The position numbers and the translations under genes are program-made. Under the pieces are notes generated by a model, which saw only the letters and a program-made list of their open reading frames with translations, ran no database searches and had not been told where the DNA came from. From Thermohalobaculum sp963721105 (GTDB lineage: Bacteria > Pseudomonadota > Alphaproteobacteria > Rhodobacterales > Rhodobacteraceae), in contig CAVRHY010000011.1 of assembly GCA_963721105.1 (NCBI GenBank), positions 62,001 through 126,000 on the forward strand: 64,000 nt of DNA, given 5' to 3'. Below, piece after piece: positions 28,365-37,191 of this stretch (position 1 is its first letter; each line of letters begins with the position of its first letter).

Positions 28365-28819
28365 ACCGCGCGGGCGCGGGGAGGCGGGGGCGGAAATTTC
28401 CCTGGGATTTCACGCAGACTCCCGCCTTCGCGTGGATCCCGTCAAGCCGGGGCGATGCGTCATTACCGCGGAGCCGGGACGTTCTTCAGGAGTTCAGGTG
28501 GATCCGCGCCTTCGCCGGGACGACGGCGAGCGCGGTGATGTCGGTGATTGCGCGGTGCGTCATTCCCGCAAGGGGAAACTCTGCGCGTCATCGAGGTGCG
28601 ATCCCGATTCGCTCGCGTGACGGCACCCGGAAGACCGGAGCGGCTTCCGCTCTCGCCAGCGCGAGATCGGCCGGGACGGCGTCAGCGGGATCCGGGCGCA
28701 GGATCCGGGGCGGGCGTACCGCGCGCGCCGCCCGGACGGCGCGCGCGCGACGCTGCGGATCGGGGGCCGCGACCCTGCCGCTCTCCAGCCCACGCCGATC
28801 GTGCTCGGCGCGGGCCGGC
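28365..28819. repeat. Degenerate REP-like repeats between convergent genes
   Basis: A 455-bp gap holding several imperfect copies of the palindromic family: cgcagactcccgccttcgcg, gtggatccgcgccttcgccg, and gcgtcattcccgcaagggga. Further on there is a ccgcgcgcgccgcccgg-rich stretch. No gene is supported; open frames here are continuations of neighbours or shadows. Confidence 0.5.
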
Positions 28820-31478
28820 TCAGAATGCCAGCGAGACGTCGCGGTGGCCGGACGAGCACGAAGCGACGTAGAGCGCCTGCTCCTTGGGCAGCCTCGGCTG
28901 CTGGCGCAGGCCGATCGTGTCGCGGAGCTCGGCGCGATAGGCGTCCAGCCCCGGCAGAACCGACTCCTGTGCCTGCCGCCGCCACGACAGCCCGCTCGTC
29001 AGCGCCGCGATCGAACGGTCCAGCGCCTCGGCGGCGCGATCGGGGTCGGGGTTGCGGTTCAGCGCGGTGCGCGCATCCGTCAGGCCGGCGATGACGTCGT
29101 CGCTGGCCTCGGCTTCGCGCATCGCCGAACGCAGCGCCTCGATCCGCGAGACCAGCGTCGCCGGGTCGCCGGTCGGCACGTCGGCGCGCAGCGCCGTCAG
29201 GTCGTCCTGCAACTCGGCCAGCCGCGGCGTCGCCGCCAGCATGTTGCTGACCTCGATCACCGGCTTGAAGGCGTCGTCGGCGGCCCGCTCGAAGCGCGCG
29301 CCTGGCCTTTGCCTCGGCGTTGGTCAGCTTGGCGAAAACCTTGTGCCGCTCGTCCCACTCGGAGGGGATCTGCGCCAGCAGCGCGTCGCGCTCGGCCTTG
29401 AGGTCGGCGACCCGCTTCTCGAGCCGCTCGATGCGCGGTGCGCCCGGGTCCAGGCTGTTCGCCCGGTTGACGTCGGTCTGCACCGTGTTGATCTGAACGT
29501 CGATGCTGCGGGCGTCACGCTCGAGCCCGCGCACCACGCTGTGCAGCGGGCGGTACTCGGGTGCGGCCGCATCGACGGCCGCCTCTGCCGCGATCACCTC
29601 GTCCATCCGGTCGAAGCTTGCCACGGCGCTCTCGAAGGCGCCCCTCAGCGCCTTGGCCTTGTCCTCGGGCAGCGCGTCCAGCGGCAGCGCCTGCGCCCGC
29701 TCGATGGCGGCGCGCAGCTCGGCGCCTCGGCTGGCGAATCGATCGGCGATATAGGACTGCACGCAGTACTGCAGGCGCGGGTTGACCGGCGGCGGCGCCG
29801 TCTCGCCCGTCAGCGAGATGCGCGTCGGCAGGTAGTTCACCAGAGGCGGGAAGGCGCCGACGATGCCCAGAGCCAGCATCTGCAGCAGGATGAAGGGGAC
29901 CACCCCCTTGTAGATGTGGATCGTCGAGACCGCGGCCGGCGCCACGCCGCGCAGGTAGAACAGCGCGAAGCCGAAGGGCGGCGTCAGGAAGCTGGTCTGG
30001 ATGTTCAGGCCGATCATCACGCCCAGCCAGACGGCGGTGACGTTCGCGCCCGGATCCATCAGCAGGATCGGCGTCACGATCGGCACGACGACGACGGCGA
30101 TCTCGATGAAGTCGATGAAGAAGCCGAGGAAGAAGATCACCGCCATGACGATGATGAACTGGGTCCAGAACCCGCCAGGCAGCGAGGTCAGCCCGGCCTT
30201 GACCAGGTCCTCGCCGCCGAAGGCGCGGAACGAGGCGGTCAGCATCGCCGCGCCCATCAGGATAACGAAGACCAGCGCCGTCGTCTTGGCGGTCTCGAGC
30301 ATCACCAGCGTCAGCGTGTTGTCGGTATTGTAGGCGCGCCGCAGCGACCACAGGATCGAAACCGTCAGCAGCGCCACCGCCGCCAGCCCGACATAGATTG
30401 CCGACGCGCTGGCCCCGGCGCCCAGCTCGCGGATATTGGTGTCGTAGAACAGCGTCACGATCGTTATGGCGACCAGCGCGACGACCGCCAGCAGCGCCGG
30501 CACGAACGTCCAGCGCCCGCCCGCGTGCAGGCGGTAGCTGGCCATGATCGTCGCGCCGACGGCGCCGATGGCGCCGGCCTGGTTGACGGTCGCGATGCCG
30601 GCGATGATCGAGCCCAGCACGGCGAAGATCAGCGCCAGCGGCGGCACCAGCGTCATCACCACATTGGCGACCATGCGCCTGTCGAACTTCTCCTCGAAAG
30701 GCACCGACGGGGCCATCGACGGCCGGACCAGGCCGATGATCAGGATGTAGAGCATGTAGAGCCCGACCAGCACCATGCCGGGCACCAGCGCGCCCATGAA
30801 CATGTCGCCCGCCGAGGTCGAGGTCACGGCGAACTCGGACGGCATCGAGAGCTCGCCGGTCGCCGCCTTGAACAGGTTGGCGCGCCCCGTCTGCGCCTGG
30901 TCGACGGCCGAGCTGAGCTGGTCGGCCAGGATGATCAGCACGATCGAGGGCGGGATGATCTGGCCGAGCGTGCCCGAGGCGGCGATCGTGCCGGTCGACA
31001 GCGGGATGTTGTAGTTGTTGCGCATCATCGCCGGCAGCGAGATCAGGCCCATGGCGACGACCGTCGCGCCGACGATGCCCGTCGTCGCCGCCAGCAGCGC
31101 GCCGACGAAGACGACCGAGATGCCGAGGCCGCCCGGGATCGGCCCGAAGAGCTGGGCCATGGTCATCAGCAGGTCCTCGGCGATCTTCGACCGCTGCAGC
31201 ATGATGCCCATGAAGATGAACAGCGGGATGGCGATCAGCGTGTCGCGCTCGGCCTCCCAGTAGACGCCGCGGAAGTTCGTGACGCCGGCTGCCAGCCACT
31301 CGTAGGCGCCGCCCTGGGCGAAGTAGGCGTCGGGATCGCTGGTGAACACCCAGCCGCAGATCGCCGCGGTCAGGATGGTCAGGATCGCCGAGCCCGGCAG
31401 CGAGAAGGCCACCGGGAATCCCGAGCCGAGGGCGAAGGCCATCAGCGAGATCAGCAGGACCAGGAAGACGATTTCCAT
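28820..31478 (-). CDS. TRAP transporter large permease (DctM-like) with long coiled-coil C-terminal extension
   Basis: About 885 residues after correcting one extra base near 29300 (expected NAEAKARARFERAADDAF). Residues 1 to about 600 are a DctM-type permease with many hydrophobic helices, for example the opening EIVFLVLLISLMAFALG, then IIPPSIVLIILAD and FLTPPFGFALFYLRG. It should import an organic acid using an ion gradient. An extra hydrophobic segment around YRLHAGGRWTF and the final 280 residues are unusual: the latter is a soluble, charged, heptad-like region (EVIAAEAAVDAAAPEY, IERLEKRVADLKAERDALLAQ) ending in GHRDVSLAF. The small subunit is 12 bp upstream. No substrate-binding DctP gene is in the window. 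Confidence 0.88.
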
Positions 31479-31490
31479 GTGCGTCGTGCC

Positions 31491-32495
31491 TCAGTGACCG
31501 GCCGGGAGGTCGCCGTCATGCACGTGCAGGCGGGACCCGGGATCGCCGCGCCAGTCGGCGGCGCTGTCGAGAAGGTTCGAGCAGAACTGGATCAGCATCG
31601 ACACGGCGAAGATGCCCAGGAACCCCGCCATCAGGTACTTGACGTAAAGCCCGAAGCCCGACTGCGTGATCTCGTAGCTGACCAGCGGCGCGTTGATGAT
31701 GGACGACCGGCCGGCAAAGCCCAGCACGAGGATGACCCAGCAGAAGGTCATGCCCAGCAGGATGCTGCCGATCGTGTTCACCCGCCCCTTCGCCCGGTCC
31801 GAGAAGTTGGCGTAGAACACGTCGACCCGGACGTGGCCGTCATCCGCCAGCGTGTAGGCGGCAGCGAACAGGAACAGCGCGCCGTACCAGAAGCGCACGA
31901 GGTCGCCCATGAAGGCCTGCTCGTACGAGAAGATGAAGCGCGACAGCACGATCGCCAGCTCGGCCAGCACGACCAGCAGCGCCAGCCAGTGGAACCCGAG
32001 CGTCCGGCGGCTGACGGCGGCCAGCGCGATGCCGATCAGGATCAGCGGGTAGTGCACCATCGGGCCGCGGTTCTGGCTGAAGTCCATCTTGCTGCCGAGA
32101 TCGGCGCCGATGATCCCGTTCAGCATCCCCTCGATGCGCAGGAACGAGATCACCGTGTCGGCGACGCCGATCAGCAGCACCGACCAGAAGGCAGCGCGGA
32201 TCATGAACCTGACGATCGCCGACAGACGCTCGGCATCGTCGCGCAGCGGCTCGTCGGGGCGGCGCATGACATAGACCAGCGCCAGCAGGATCCCCAGCGC
32301 GTAGAGCGCCGCCTGCACCAGCACGAGCGGCTGCGTGTCGCCGGCGAGGACCGAGCCGGCCCCCGGCCAGCCGCGCCAGACGACGAAATAATTGTTCAGG
32401 ATGAAGGCAAAGACGAAGCCGGTCATCGCCCAGGCGAAGGCCCGGAGCGCGCGCGTCCCGGCAGTCGCCGGCAAAGCAGTCCCGTTCGGTTGCAA
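31491..32495 (-). CDS. TRAP transporter small permease (DctQ-like), long form
   Basis: 334 residues, about twice the usual DctQ length. The C-terminal half looks like DctQ: FWYGALFLFAAAYTLADDGHVRVDVFYANFSDRAKGRVN, then ILLGMTFCWVILVLGFAG. The N-terminal half adds about four membrane helices (FAWAMTGFVFAFILNNYF, VQAALYALGILLALVYVM, SVLLIGVADTVISFL, YPLILIGIALAAVS). It pairs with the large permease whose gene starts 12 bp downstream. Long DctQ forms are seen with large DctM forms; the ligand is unknown. Confidence 0.88.
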   Translation of the reverse strand: MQPNGTALPATAGTRALRAFAWAMTGFVFAFILNNYFVVWRGWPGAGSVLAGDTQPLVLVQAALYALGILLALVYVMRRPDEPLRDDAERLSAIVRFMIRAAFWSVLLIGVADTVISFLRIEGMLNGIIGADLGSKMDFSQNRGPMVHYPLILIGIALAAVSRRTLGFHWLALLVVLAELAIVLSRFIFSYEQAFMGDLVRFWYGALFLFAAAYTLADDGHVRVDVFYANFSDRAKGRVNTIGSILLGMTFCWVILVLGFAGRSSIINAPLVSYEITQSGFGLYVKYLMAGFLGIFAVSMLIQFCSNLLDSAADWRGDPGSRLHVHDGDLPAGH

Positions 32496-32819
32496 CGCCC
32501 GCCTCCGGCCTGGCTAAAACCCGTGTCCGGATAAACGCTCGGCGGGCAGGGCGCAATAACCCCGCTTCCTGAAAATGCCACAGGATTACAACGCCGGCGA
32601 TGGCGCGGCCCGGCGCACCGGTCGCGAGGCGCCGACGACGTCGCGGCGTGGACGAACGCGACGCCGGGCCCCGGACGTCCCGCCCGTCATTGCCGCCGGC
32701 GGCGGCCGGCGCAGCACCCATCTGATAATTCCCGCCACGCCCGCAGGCCCGGGCGCCGGGCTTGGCATCGTTGCCCCGTCGCGCTACGCCCGCCCCATTC
32801 GCCGCCTGAGGAGCCCCCC
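32496..32819. other. Divergent spacer between TRAP small subunit and FAH gene
   Basis: 324 bp that must hold both divergent promoters. I see only the ribosome-binding site GAGGAG just before the FAH start; no clear promoter boxes or repeats. Confidence 0.4.
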
Positions 32820-33527
32820 ATGCAGTTCGTCATTCCCCAGCCCGAAACCCCCAGCGTCGCCGTCGAGGGATCGTCAGCCCGCTTTCCGGTCCGCCGCATC
32901 TTCTGCGTCGGCCGCAACTATGCCGAGCACACGCGCGAGATGGGCCATGACCCCGACCGCGAGCCGCCTTTCTTCTTCGGCAAGCCGCCCTCGGAGATCG
33001 CGCATGACGGCGAGGCGATCGAGTATCCGCCCGAGACCGAGGACCTGCACTACGAGGGCGAGATGGTCGTCGCCATCGGCCGCGGCGGCACCGACATCGC
33101 CGAGGCTGACGCGCTGGACCACGTCTGGGGCTATGCCATTGGCAACGACCTGACGCGCCGCGACGTGCAGGGCGTAGCCAAGAAGATGGGCCGCCCCTGG
33201 GACTGGGGAAAGGGCTTCGACAAGTCGGCCGTGATAGGCCCCATCTACCCGGTCGAGGCGGTCGGCCATCCGGCAAAGGGCTTCGTGCGCTCGTGGGTCA
33301 ATGGCGAGCTGCGCCAGGACGGCGACCTCAGCCAGATGATCTGGTCGGTGCCCGAGACGATCGCCTTCATCTCGCGCTCGATGCGGCTGGCCCCGGGCGA
33401 CCTGATCATGACCGGCACGCCGGCCGGCGTCGGCAAGCTGGTGCCCGGCGACGAGATCCGCATCGCCGTCGAGGGGGTGGGCGAACTGACCAACCGCATC
33501 ACCGAGCGTGGCACCGCCCGCCGCTGA
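32820..33527 (+). CDS. Fumarylacetoacetate hydrolase family protein
   Basis: 235 residues, the short FAH fold. Seen: IFCVGRNYAEHTREMGHD, FFFGKPPS, the metal-binding LHYEGEMVVAIGRGG, WGYAIGNDLTRRDVQ, and LIMTGTPAGVGKLVPGDEI. Members hydrolyse or decarboxylate 2,4-dioxo acids, oxaloacetate or acylpyruvates in aromatic and amino-acid breakdown. No pathway partner is adjacent, so the substrate remains open. ATG 32820 follows GAGGAG. Confidence 0.92.
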   Translation: MQFVIPQPETPSVAVEGSSARFPVRRIFCVGRNYAEHTREMGHDPDREPPFFFGKPPSEIAHDGEAIEYPPETEDLHYEGEMVVAIGRGGTDIAEADALDHVWGYAIGNDLTRRDVQGVAKKMGRPWDWGKGFDKSAVIGPIYPVEAVGHPAKGFVRSWVNGELRQDGDLSQMIWSVPETIAFISRSMRLAPGDLIMTGTPAGVGKLVPGDEIRIAVEGVGELTNRITERGTARR

Positions 33528-33649
33528 CGCGGCAAGCAGCCGGCCGGGCATAGGGCGGAGTTTTGTTTTACCCCGCCGCCGATGGGCCGCCGGGGAATGG
33601 CGGGGTGTAACCGCGCGCTACGGGTCGCGCGAGTCGGCCCCCGAGCGGC

Positions 33650-34036
33650 TCAATTGCGCTCGACGGCGTATTCACGCAGCACGTCGAGCGGCACGACCTC
33701 CAGCGCCCGGCGATGCGTCGAGCGCAGCCTGATGCGCGGCGCGCGGCCGGCCTGCCAGGCCTGCAGGAAGCGGGCGGCGCACAGGCACCACTGGTCGCCC
33801 GGCGACAGCCCCTCGAAGCCGAACTCGGGGCGCGGCGTCGACAGGTCGTTGCCGACCGAGCGCGAGAACATCAGGAAGTCCGCCGTCATCACGGCGCAGA
33901 CCGTGTGGCTGCCCTGATCGTCGGCGCAGGTGTCGCAGGCACCGTTGCGGAAGAAGCCGGTCACCGGCTCCGTCGAGCAGGGCTCGAGCGGGTCGCCAAG
34001 GACATTGACCGAGGGATCGACATCAATTTCGCGCAA
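33650..34036 (-). CDS. DUF2237 family protein
   Basis: 128 residues with the family signature throughout: NVLGDPLEPCSTEPVTGFFRNG, CADDQGSHTVCAVMT, FLMFSRSVGNDLSTPRPEF, and LSPGDQWCLCAARFLQAW. Five or more conserved Cys suggest metal or redox chemistry, but the function is unknown. It converges with the FAH gene and is divergent from the SYLF gene. Confidence 0.93.
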   Translation of the reverse strand: MREIDVDPSVNVLGDPLEPCSTEPVTGFFRNGACDTCADDQGSHTVCAVMTADFLMFSRSVGNDLSTPRPEFGFEGLSPGDQWCLCAARFLQAWQAGRAPRIRLRSTHRRALEVVPLDVLREYAVERN

Positions 34037-34150
34037 GGCAGTCTCCTCCGGCAGGCCGTTCGTGCTATGATACTCGCGAGGCAGGCGACAAGAAAGGCGG
34101 GCGAACCGCCACGCGGAACTTCAGAGGCGAAACTTCGGGCAGCGAGGCAC

Positions 34151-34726
34151 ATGATGAACAGACGCGAACTGATCGCCGCGGCGGCGGCGATGGCAGCCTT
34201 GACGGCGGCGGGCGCCGCCGCGCCGGCACGGGCCGACAGCCGCGACGTGATCAACACGCGGGTCCGGGCGGCGCTGGGCGAGCTCTACCGCAGGGTCCCA
34301 GACAGCCGCGGCCTGGCCGAGCGGTCGCGCGGTGTGCTGGTGATGCCGCGTGTGCTGAAGGGCGGCTTCATCTTCGGGGGCTCCTATGGCGAGGGCGGGC
34401 TGCTCCTGAACGGGGCGCAGGGCCTGGAGCCGGCACCGGCCGGCTATTACTCCGTGGCGTCGGCCTCGGTCGGCTTCCAGGCCGGCTTGCAGAAAAGCAG
34501 CCATGCGCTGTTCTTCCTGACCGACGCTGCGCTGGAGCGGTTCCGCCGCAACGACGGCTGGGAGATCGGCGCCGATGCCGAGGTCACCTTTCCCGACGCC
34601 GGCATCACCGCGCAGGCAAACTCGACCCTGCTGAACAAGCCGGTCATCGGGATCGTCTTCGGTCAGGACGGCCTGTTGCTGGGCGCCAGCCTCGAGGGGG
34701 CGAAATACTCGCGGATCAACCGCTGA
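34151..34726 (+). CDS. Exported SYLF-domain (Ysc84-type lipid-binding) protein
   Basis: 191 residues. A twin-arginine-like signal peptide (MMNRRELIAAAAAMAALTA, cleavage near APARA-DS) precedes a SYLF/Ysc84 domain: RSRGVLVMPRVLKGGFIFGG, GYYSVASASVGFQAGLQ, HALFFLTDAALERF, and VIGIVFGQDGLLLGASLEG. SYLF domains bind phosphoinositides in eukaryotes; bacterial members are periplasmic or outer-membrane-associated with unknown role. I chose ATG 34151; ATG 34154 is an equal alternative. Confidence 0.9.
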   Translation: MMNRRELIAAAAAMAALTAAGAAAPARADSRDVINTRVRAALGELYRRVPDSRGLAERSRGVLVMPRVLKGGFIFGGSYGEGGLLLNGAQGLEPAPAGYYSVASASVGFQAGLQKSSHALFFLTDAALERFRRNDGWEIGADAEVTFPDAGITAQANSTLLNKPVIGIVFGQDGLLLGASLEGAKYSRINR

Positions 34727-34841
34727 CGCGCGGGCGGGGCCCCGGAAAGTTCCCGTCGGCCCACCCCTCGTTGTGCGGGGATGCCCATCCCCCCGGACGT
34801 CCGGACCGCGTGCCGTCCCGGGGCCGCTTCGGGCCGGGCCG

Positions 34842-35378
34842 TCACTCCTGGACGGCGGTTTCCCAGAGCCGAAGCTCGGCGACCATCAGGCCGCGTGGGC
34901 CGCGGAAGGTGCGGACAGCCATGCCCTCGCCGCTGGACAGGTCCTGAAAGCCGCAGCGGCGCACCGTCTCCATGTGGACGAAGACGTCCTCGGTCCTGCC
35001 GAACACGTTGACGAAGCCGAATCCCTTCTGCTTGTCGAACCACTTGACGCGGGCCGGCTGCAGCGGGCCGGCCTCGAGTTCCTCGCCCAGGAACTCGGTC
35101 GGGCGCGCCACCTCGGCAAAACCGGGCTGGGGTACGCCCTCGGGCTCGTTCACCTCGACCAGCTTGCTGGCCTGCAGGCCGCGCGGGCCGACGGTCGCGA
35201 CGAGGTCGACCTGCGCGCCTTCCGACAGCGCCATGCGCCCGAAGGCCCGCACGCAGGAGGCATGCACCATCACGTCCGATCCGCCGTCATCGGGCACCAC
35301 GAAGCCATACCCCTTGACCGCGTCGTACCACTTGACATGACCGGTAACGACCGCACCCTCTCTTTCAATGTCCTTCAA
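34842..35378 (-). CDS. Two-domain cold-shock protein
   Basis: About 178 residues with two cold-shock domains: domain 1 from about residue 12 (GHVKWYDAVKGYGFVVPDDG, DVMVHASCV) and domain 2 from about residue 105 (ARVKWFDKQKGFGFVNVFG, EDVFVHMETV). Each has RNP1 (K-G-Y/F-G-F) and RNP2 (DV-x-VH) motifs for single-stranded RNA/DNA binding. Fused double-CSD proteins are characteristic of alphaproteobacteria. Start is uncertain: TTG 35378 has a G-rich ribosome-binding site and begins LKDIEREGAVV; GTG 35420 in the same frame would add 14 residues. Confidence 0.9.
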   Translation of the reverse strand: MKDIEREGAVVTGHVKWYDAVKGYGFVVPDDGGSDVMVHASCVRAFGRMALSEGAQVDLVATVGPRGLQASKLVEVNEPEGVPQPGFAEVARPTEFLGEELEAGPLQPARVKWFDKQKGFGFVNVFGRTEDVFVHMETVRRCGFQDLSSGEGMAVRTFRGPRGLMVAELRLWETAVQE

Positions 35379-35509
35379 GACCGTACCCCCCACTCCAGTA
35401 CCGAGTTGCCTTGATACCACCTCGCATGCGTCCTGCTAAGGCATCAAATGTTAATATCATGCGCCTGTTGACCTCTGGCAACGCCGAATTTCGCCATGAC
35501 AGGGCAGGC

Positions 35510-36373
35510 ATGCGCCGGATACTTGCCGCCTCGGCGCTGTTGGCGGCGCTATCCGCCTGCGTGGCGGCGCCGCTGCCGCCGGCGCCGACCAGCGCCGGCT
35601 CCGCGCACCCGCGCGTTCCGGCCGAGTTGATCCGGCAGCGCCTGCTGGTTCTGGAACGCCCGCCCGAGGTCGCGGCCAAGGACGCGCACGGCGTCGAGGT
35701 GGCGCGCCAGATCATGCACAACCTGTCCCCCGAGGAACTGAGCAGGCGCGATGGCGCCCGGCTGGTCAGCGCCGAGGAACTGCCGTGGATCAGCGGGTCG
35801 GACGAGGGCCGCGCCTTCCTCGCGACACCGCCGCACCGGGTGCTGGTCAGGGGCGACCCGGCCGAGTCCTGCCCGGTCGCCTTCGCCGTGGGGGCGCCGA
35901 GCGCGCGACCGCTGGCCGACGTCGTCGCCGAGTCGCTGCAAAGCTGCCTCGCGCGGTCGGGGCCGGGCTGCGGCTGCCGCGTGATCGCCGCCGGCTCGGC
36001 GCTGCTCGTCCCGCGCGCCGACATCAGCTACGCGACCGGCACCGCGGCGCGCATCAAGGCGCCGGCGCTTGGGCTCGACAAGATGCTGGTCGCCGAGGCG
36101 ACCGAGGACGGCGCCGAGCTGCTGCGCGATGTCAGCCGCGTCGTCGGCCGGGTCGAGCACGGCGCGGGGTCGGCGGTCACGGTGCAGCTCGACGGCGCGC
36201 CGGGTGTCTTCACCGGCACGTCGCGCAAGGTCGGCTGGCGCCGCGGCCGGCTGGCCGAGCGGATCTACGCGAAGAACGAGCGGGGTGACCGGCTGACGCT
36301 GCTGATCGGCTTCGGCCCGGACGAACTGGCCCAGATGGCCGGCGCCTGGCTGGCCTGGCCGCCGGGCGCGTGA
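35510..36373 (+). CDS. Hypothetical lipoprotein
   Basis: 287 residues. Lipoprotein signal MRRILAASALLAALSACVAAP with lipobox LSAC. The mature part is soluble, with ESLQSCLARSGPGCGCRVIAAG carrying three close Cys, and a C-terminal stretch VGWRRGRLAERIYAKNERGDRLTLLIGF. No family is recognised. ATG 35510 is chosen because it gives a proper signal sequence and follows AGGGCAGG; the open frame before it is not signal-like. Confidence 0.7.
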   Translation: MRRILAASALLAALSACVAAPLPPAPTSAGSAHPRVPAELIRQRLLVLERPPEVAAKDAHGVEVARQIMHNLSPEELSRRDGARLVSAEELPWISGSDEGRAFLATPPHRVLVRGDPAESCPVAFAVGAPSARPLADVVAESLQSCLARSGPGCGCRVIAAGSALLVPRADISYATGTAARIKAPALGLDKMLVAEATEDGAELLRDVSRVVGRVEHGAGSAVTVQLDGAPGVFTGTSRKVGWRRGRLAERIYAKNERGDRLTLLIGFGPDELAQMAGAWLAWPPGA

Positions 36374-36517
36374 CGGTGGCGCGCCGTCCGCGACGGATCG
36401 TGCGGGTGGCGGGCTGAACCGCGCTCCGGGTCGCGCTCGGGGCTGCGCGGCGTGCCCCGCGGCCGGCCGATGCCGACATCCCGGCGCGGGGGCACCCGCC
36501 TTCGGGCCGACGGGCGC

Positions 36518-36979
36518 TTAACCCGGGCAGCCGCCGCGGTCGCTGGCGACGCGCGTCCAGACCTGGCTCTTGCCCAGCAGCGCGACGCCGAGATAGCCGC
36601 GCACCTCGAGCTGGTGTGGGGACAGGGCGCGGAGCTGGGCCGAGTAGGTCGACCCGTCCTTCGGGTTGTAGAGCCAGCCCTCGGCCCAGTCGCCGTTGCG
36701 GTGCAGCCCGCCGACCAGTTCCAGCCCGCAGATCGTCCGGTCGCGCTTGGCGGCGTCGGCGTTCTTCTCGTCGCGCTTGGGCCGGCCCGTCTCGTCGACC
36801 GGATTGGCGACCCAGACCATGCGGCCGCAACTCTCGGCGCCGCAGGGGGCGATCTGGACGATCGCCTTGCGGTTCTCGGTCAGCCACAGCCCATGCACCG
36901 GGTCCGGGTTGCGCCCGGCTGCCATGGACGACGGCAGGGCGAGCCCCGCCACGAGGCACAGTACCATACGCGATTTCAT
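36518..36979 (-). CDS. DUF2147 family exported protein
   Basis: 153 residues. A short signal peptide (MKSRMVLCLVAGLALPSSMAA) precedes a DUF2147 domain: HGLWLTENRKAIVQIAPCGAESCGRMVWVANP, ERDRTICGLELVGGL-like KRDRTICGLELVGGL, DWAEGWLYNPKDGSTYSAQL and LEVRGYLGVALLGKSQVWTRV. The domain is common in proteobacterial periplasmic proteins; function unknown. ATG 36979 is chosen, with MVLCLV four codons in as an alternative. It converges with the lipoprotein gene. Confidence 0.9.
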   Translation of the reverse strand: MKSRMVLCLVAGLALPSSMAAGRNPDPVHGLWLTENRKAIVQIAPCGAESCGRMVWVANPVDETGRPKRDEKNADAAKRDRTICGLELVGGLHRNGDWAEGWLYNPKDGSTYSAQLRALSPHQLEVRGYLGVALLGKSQVWTRVASDRGGCPG

Positions 36980-37191
36980 CTTTTCTGTCCCAGTTCTGCC
37001 CGTATCCGACCGCCGTTCAGTCCGGCAGTTCTTGATCCGAAGCGGCGAATATGGCTCCGATCGGGGTTGACGCAAGGGGAAACCAAGCGCCCCCGCGCGG
37101 TTTTCGCACTTGCGTGATCAACGCGCCGCAGCCACTTTCCGGCGCTGCGAAAAGTGGCGATGGCAGGCAGACGGACGGGCGGGCCCAGGCG

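Noticed and set aside
29052..32534. 1160-codon plus-strand frame opposite the TRAP genes
   Set aside because: His/Arg/Asp-rich mirror of hydrophobic codons of the transporter; not a protein.
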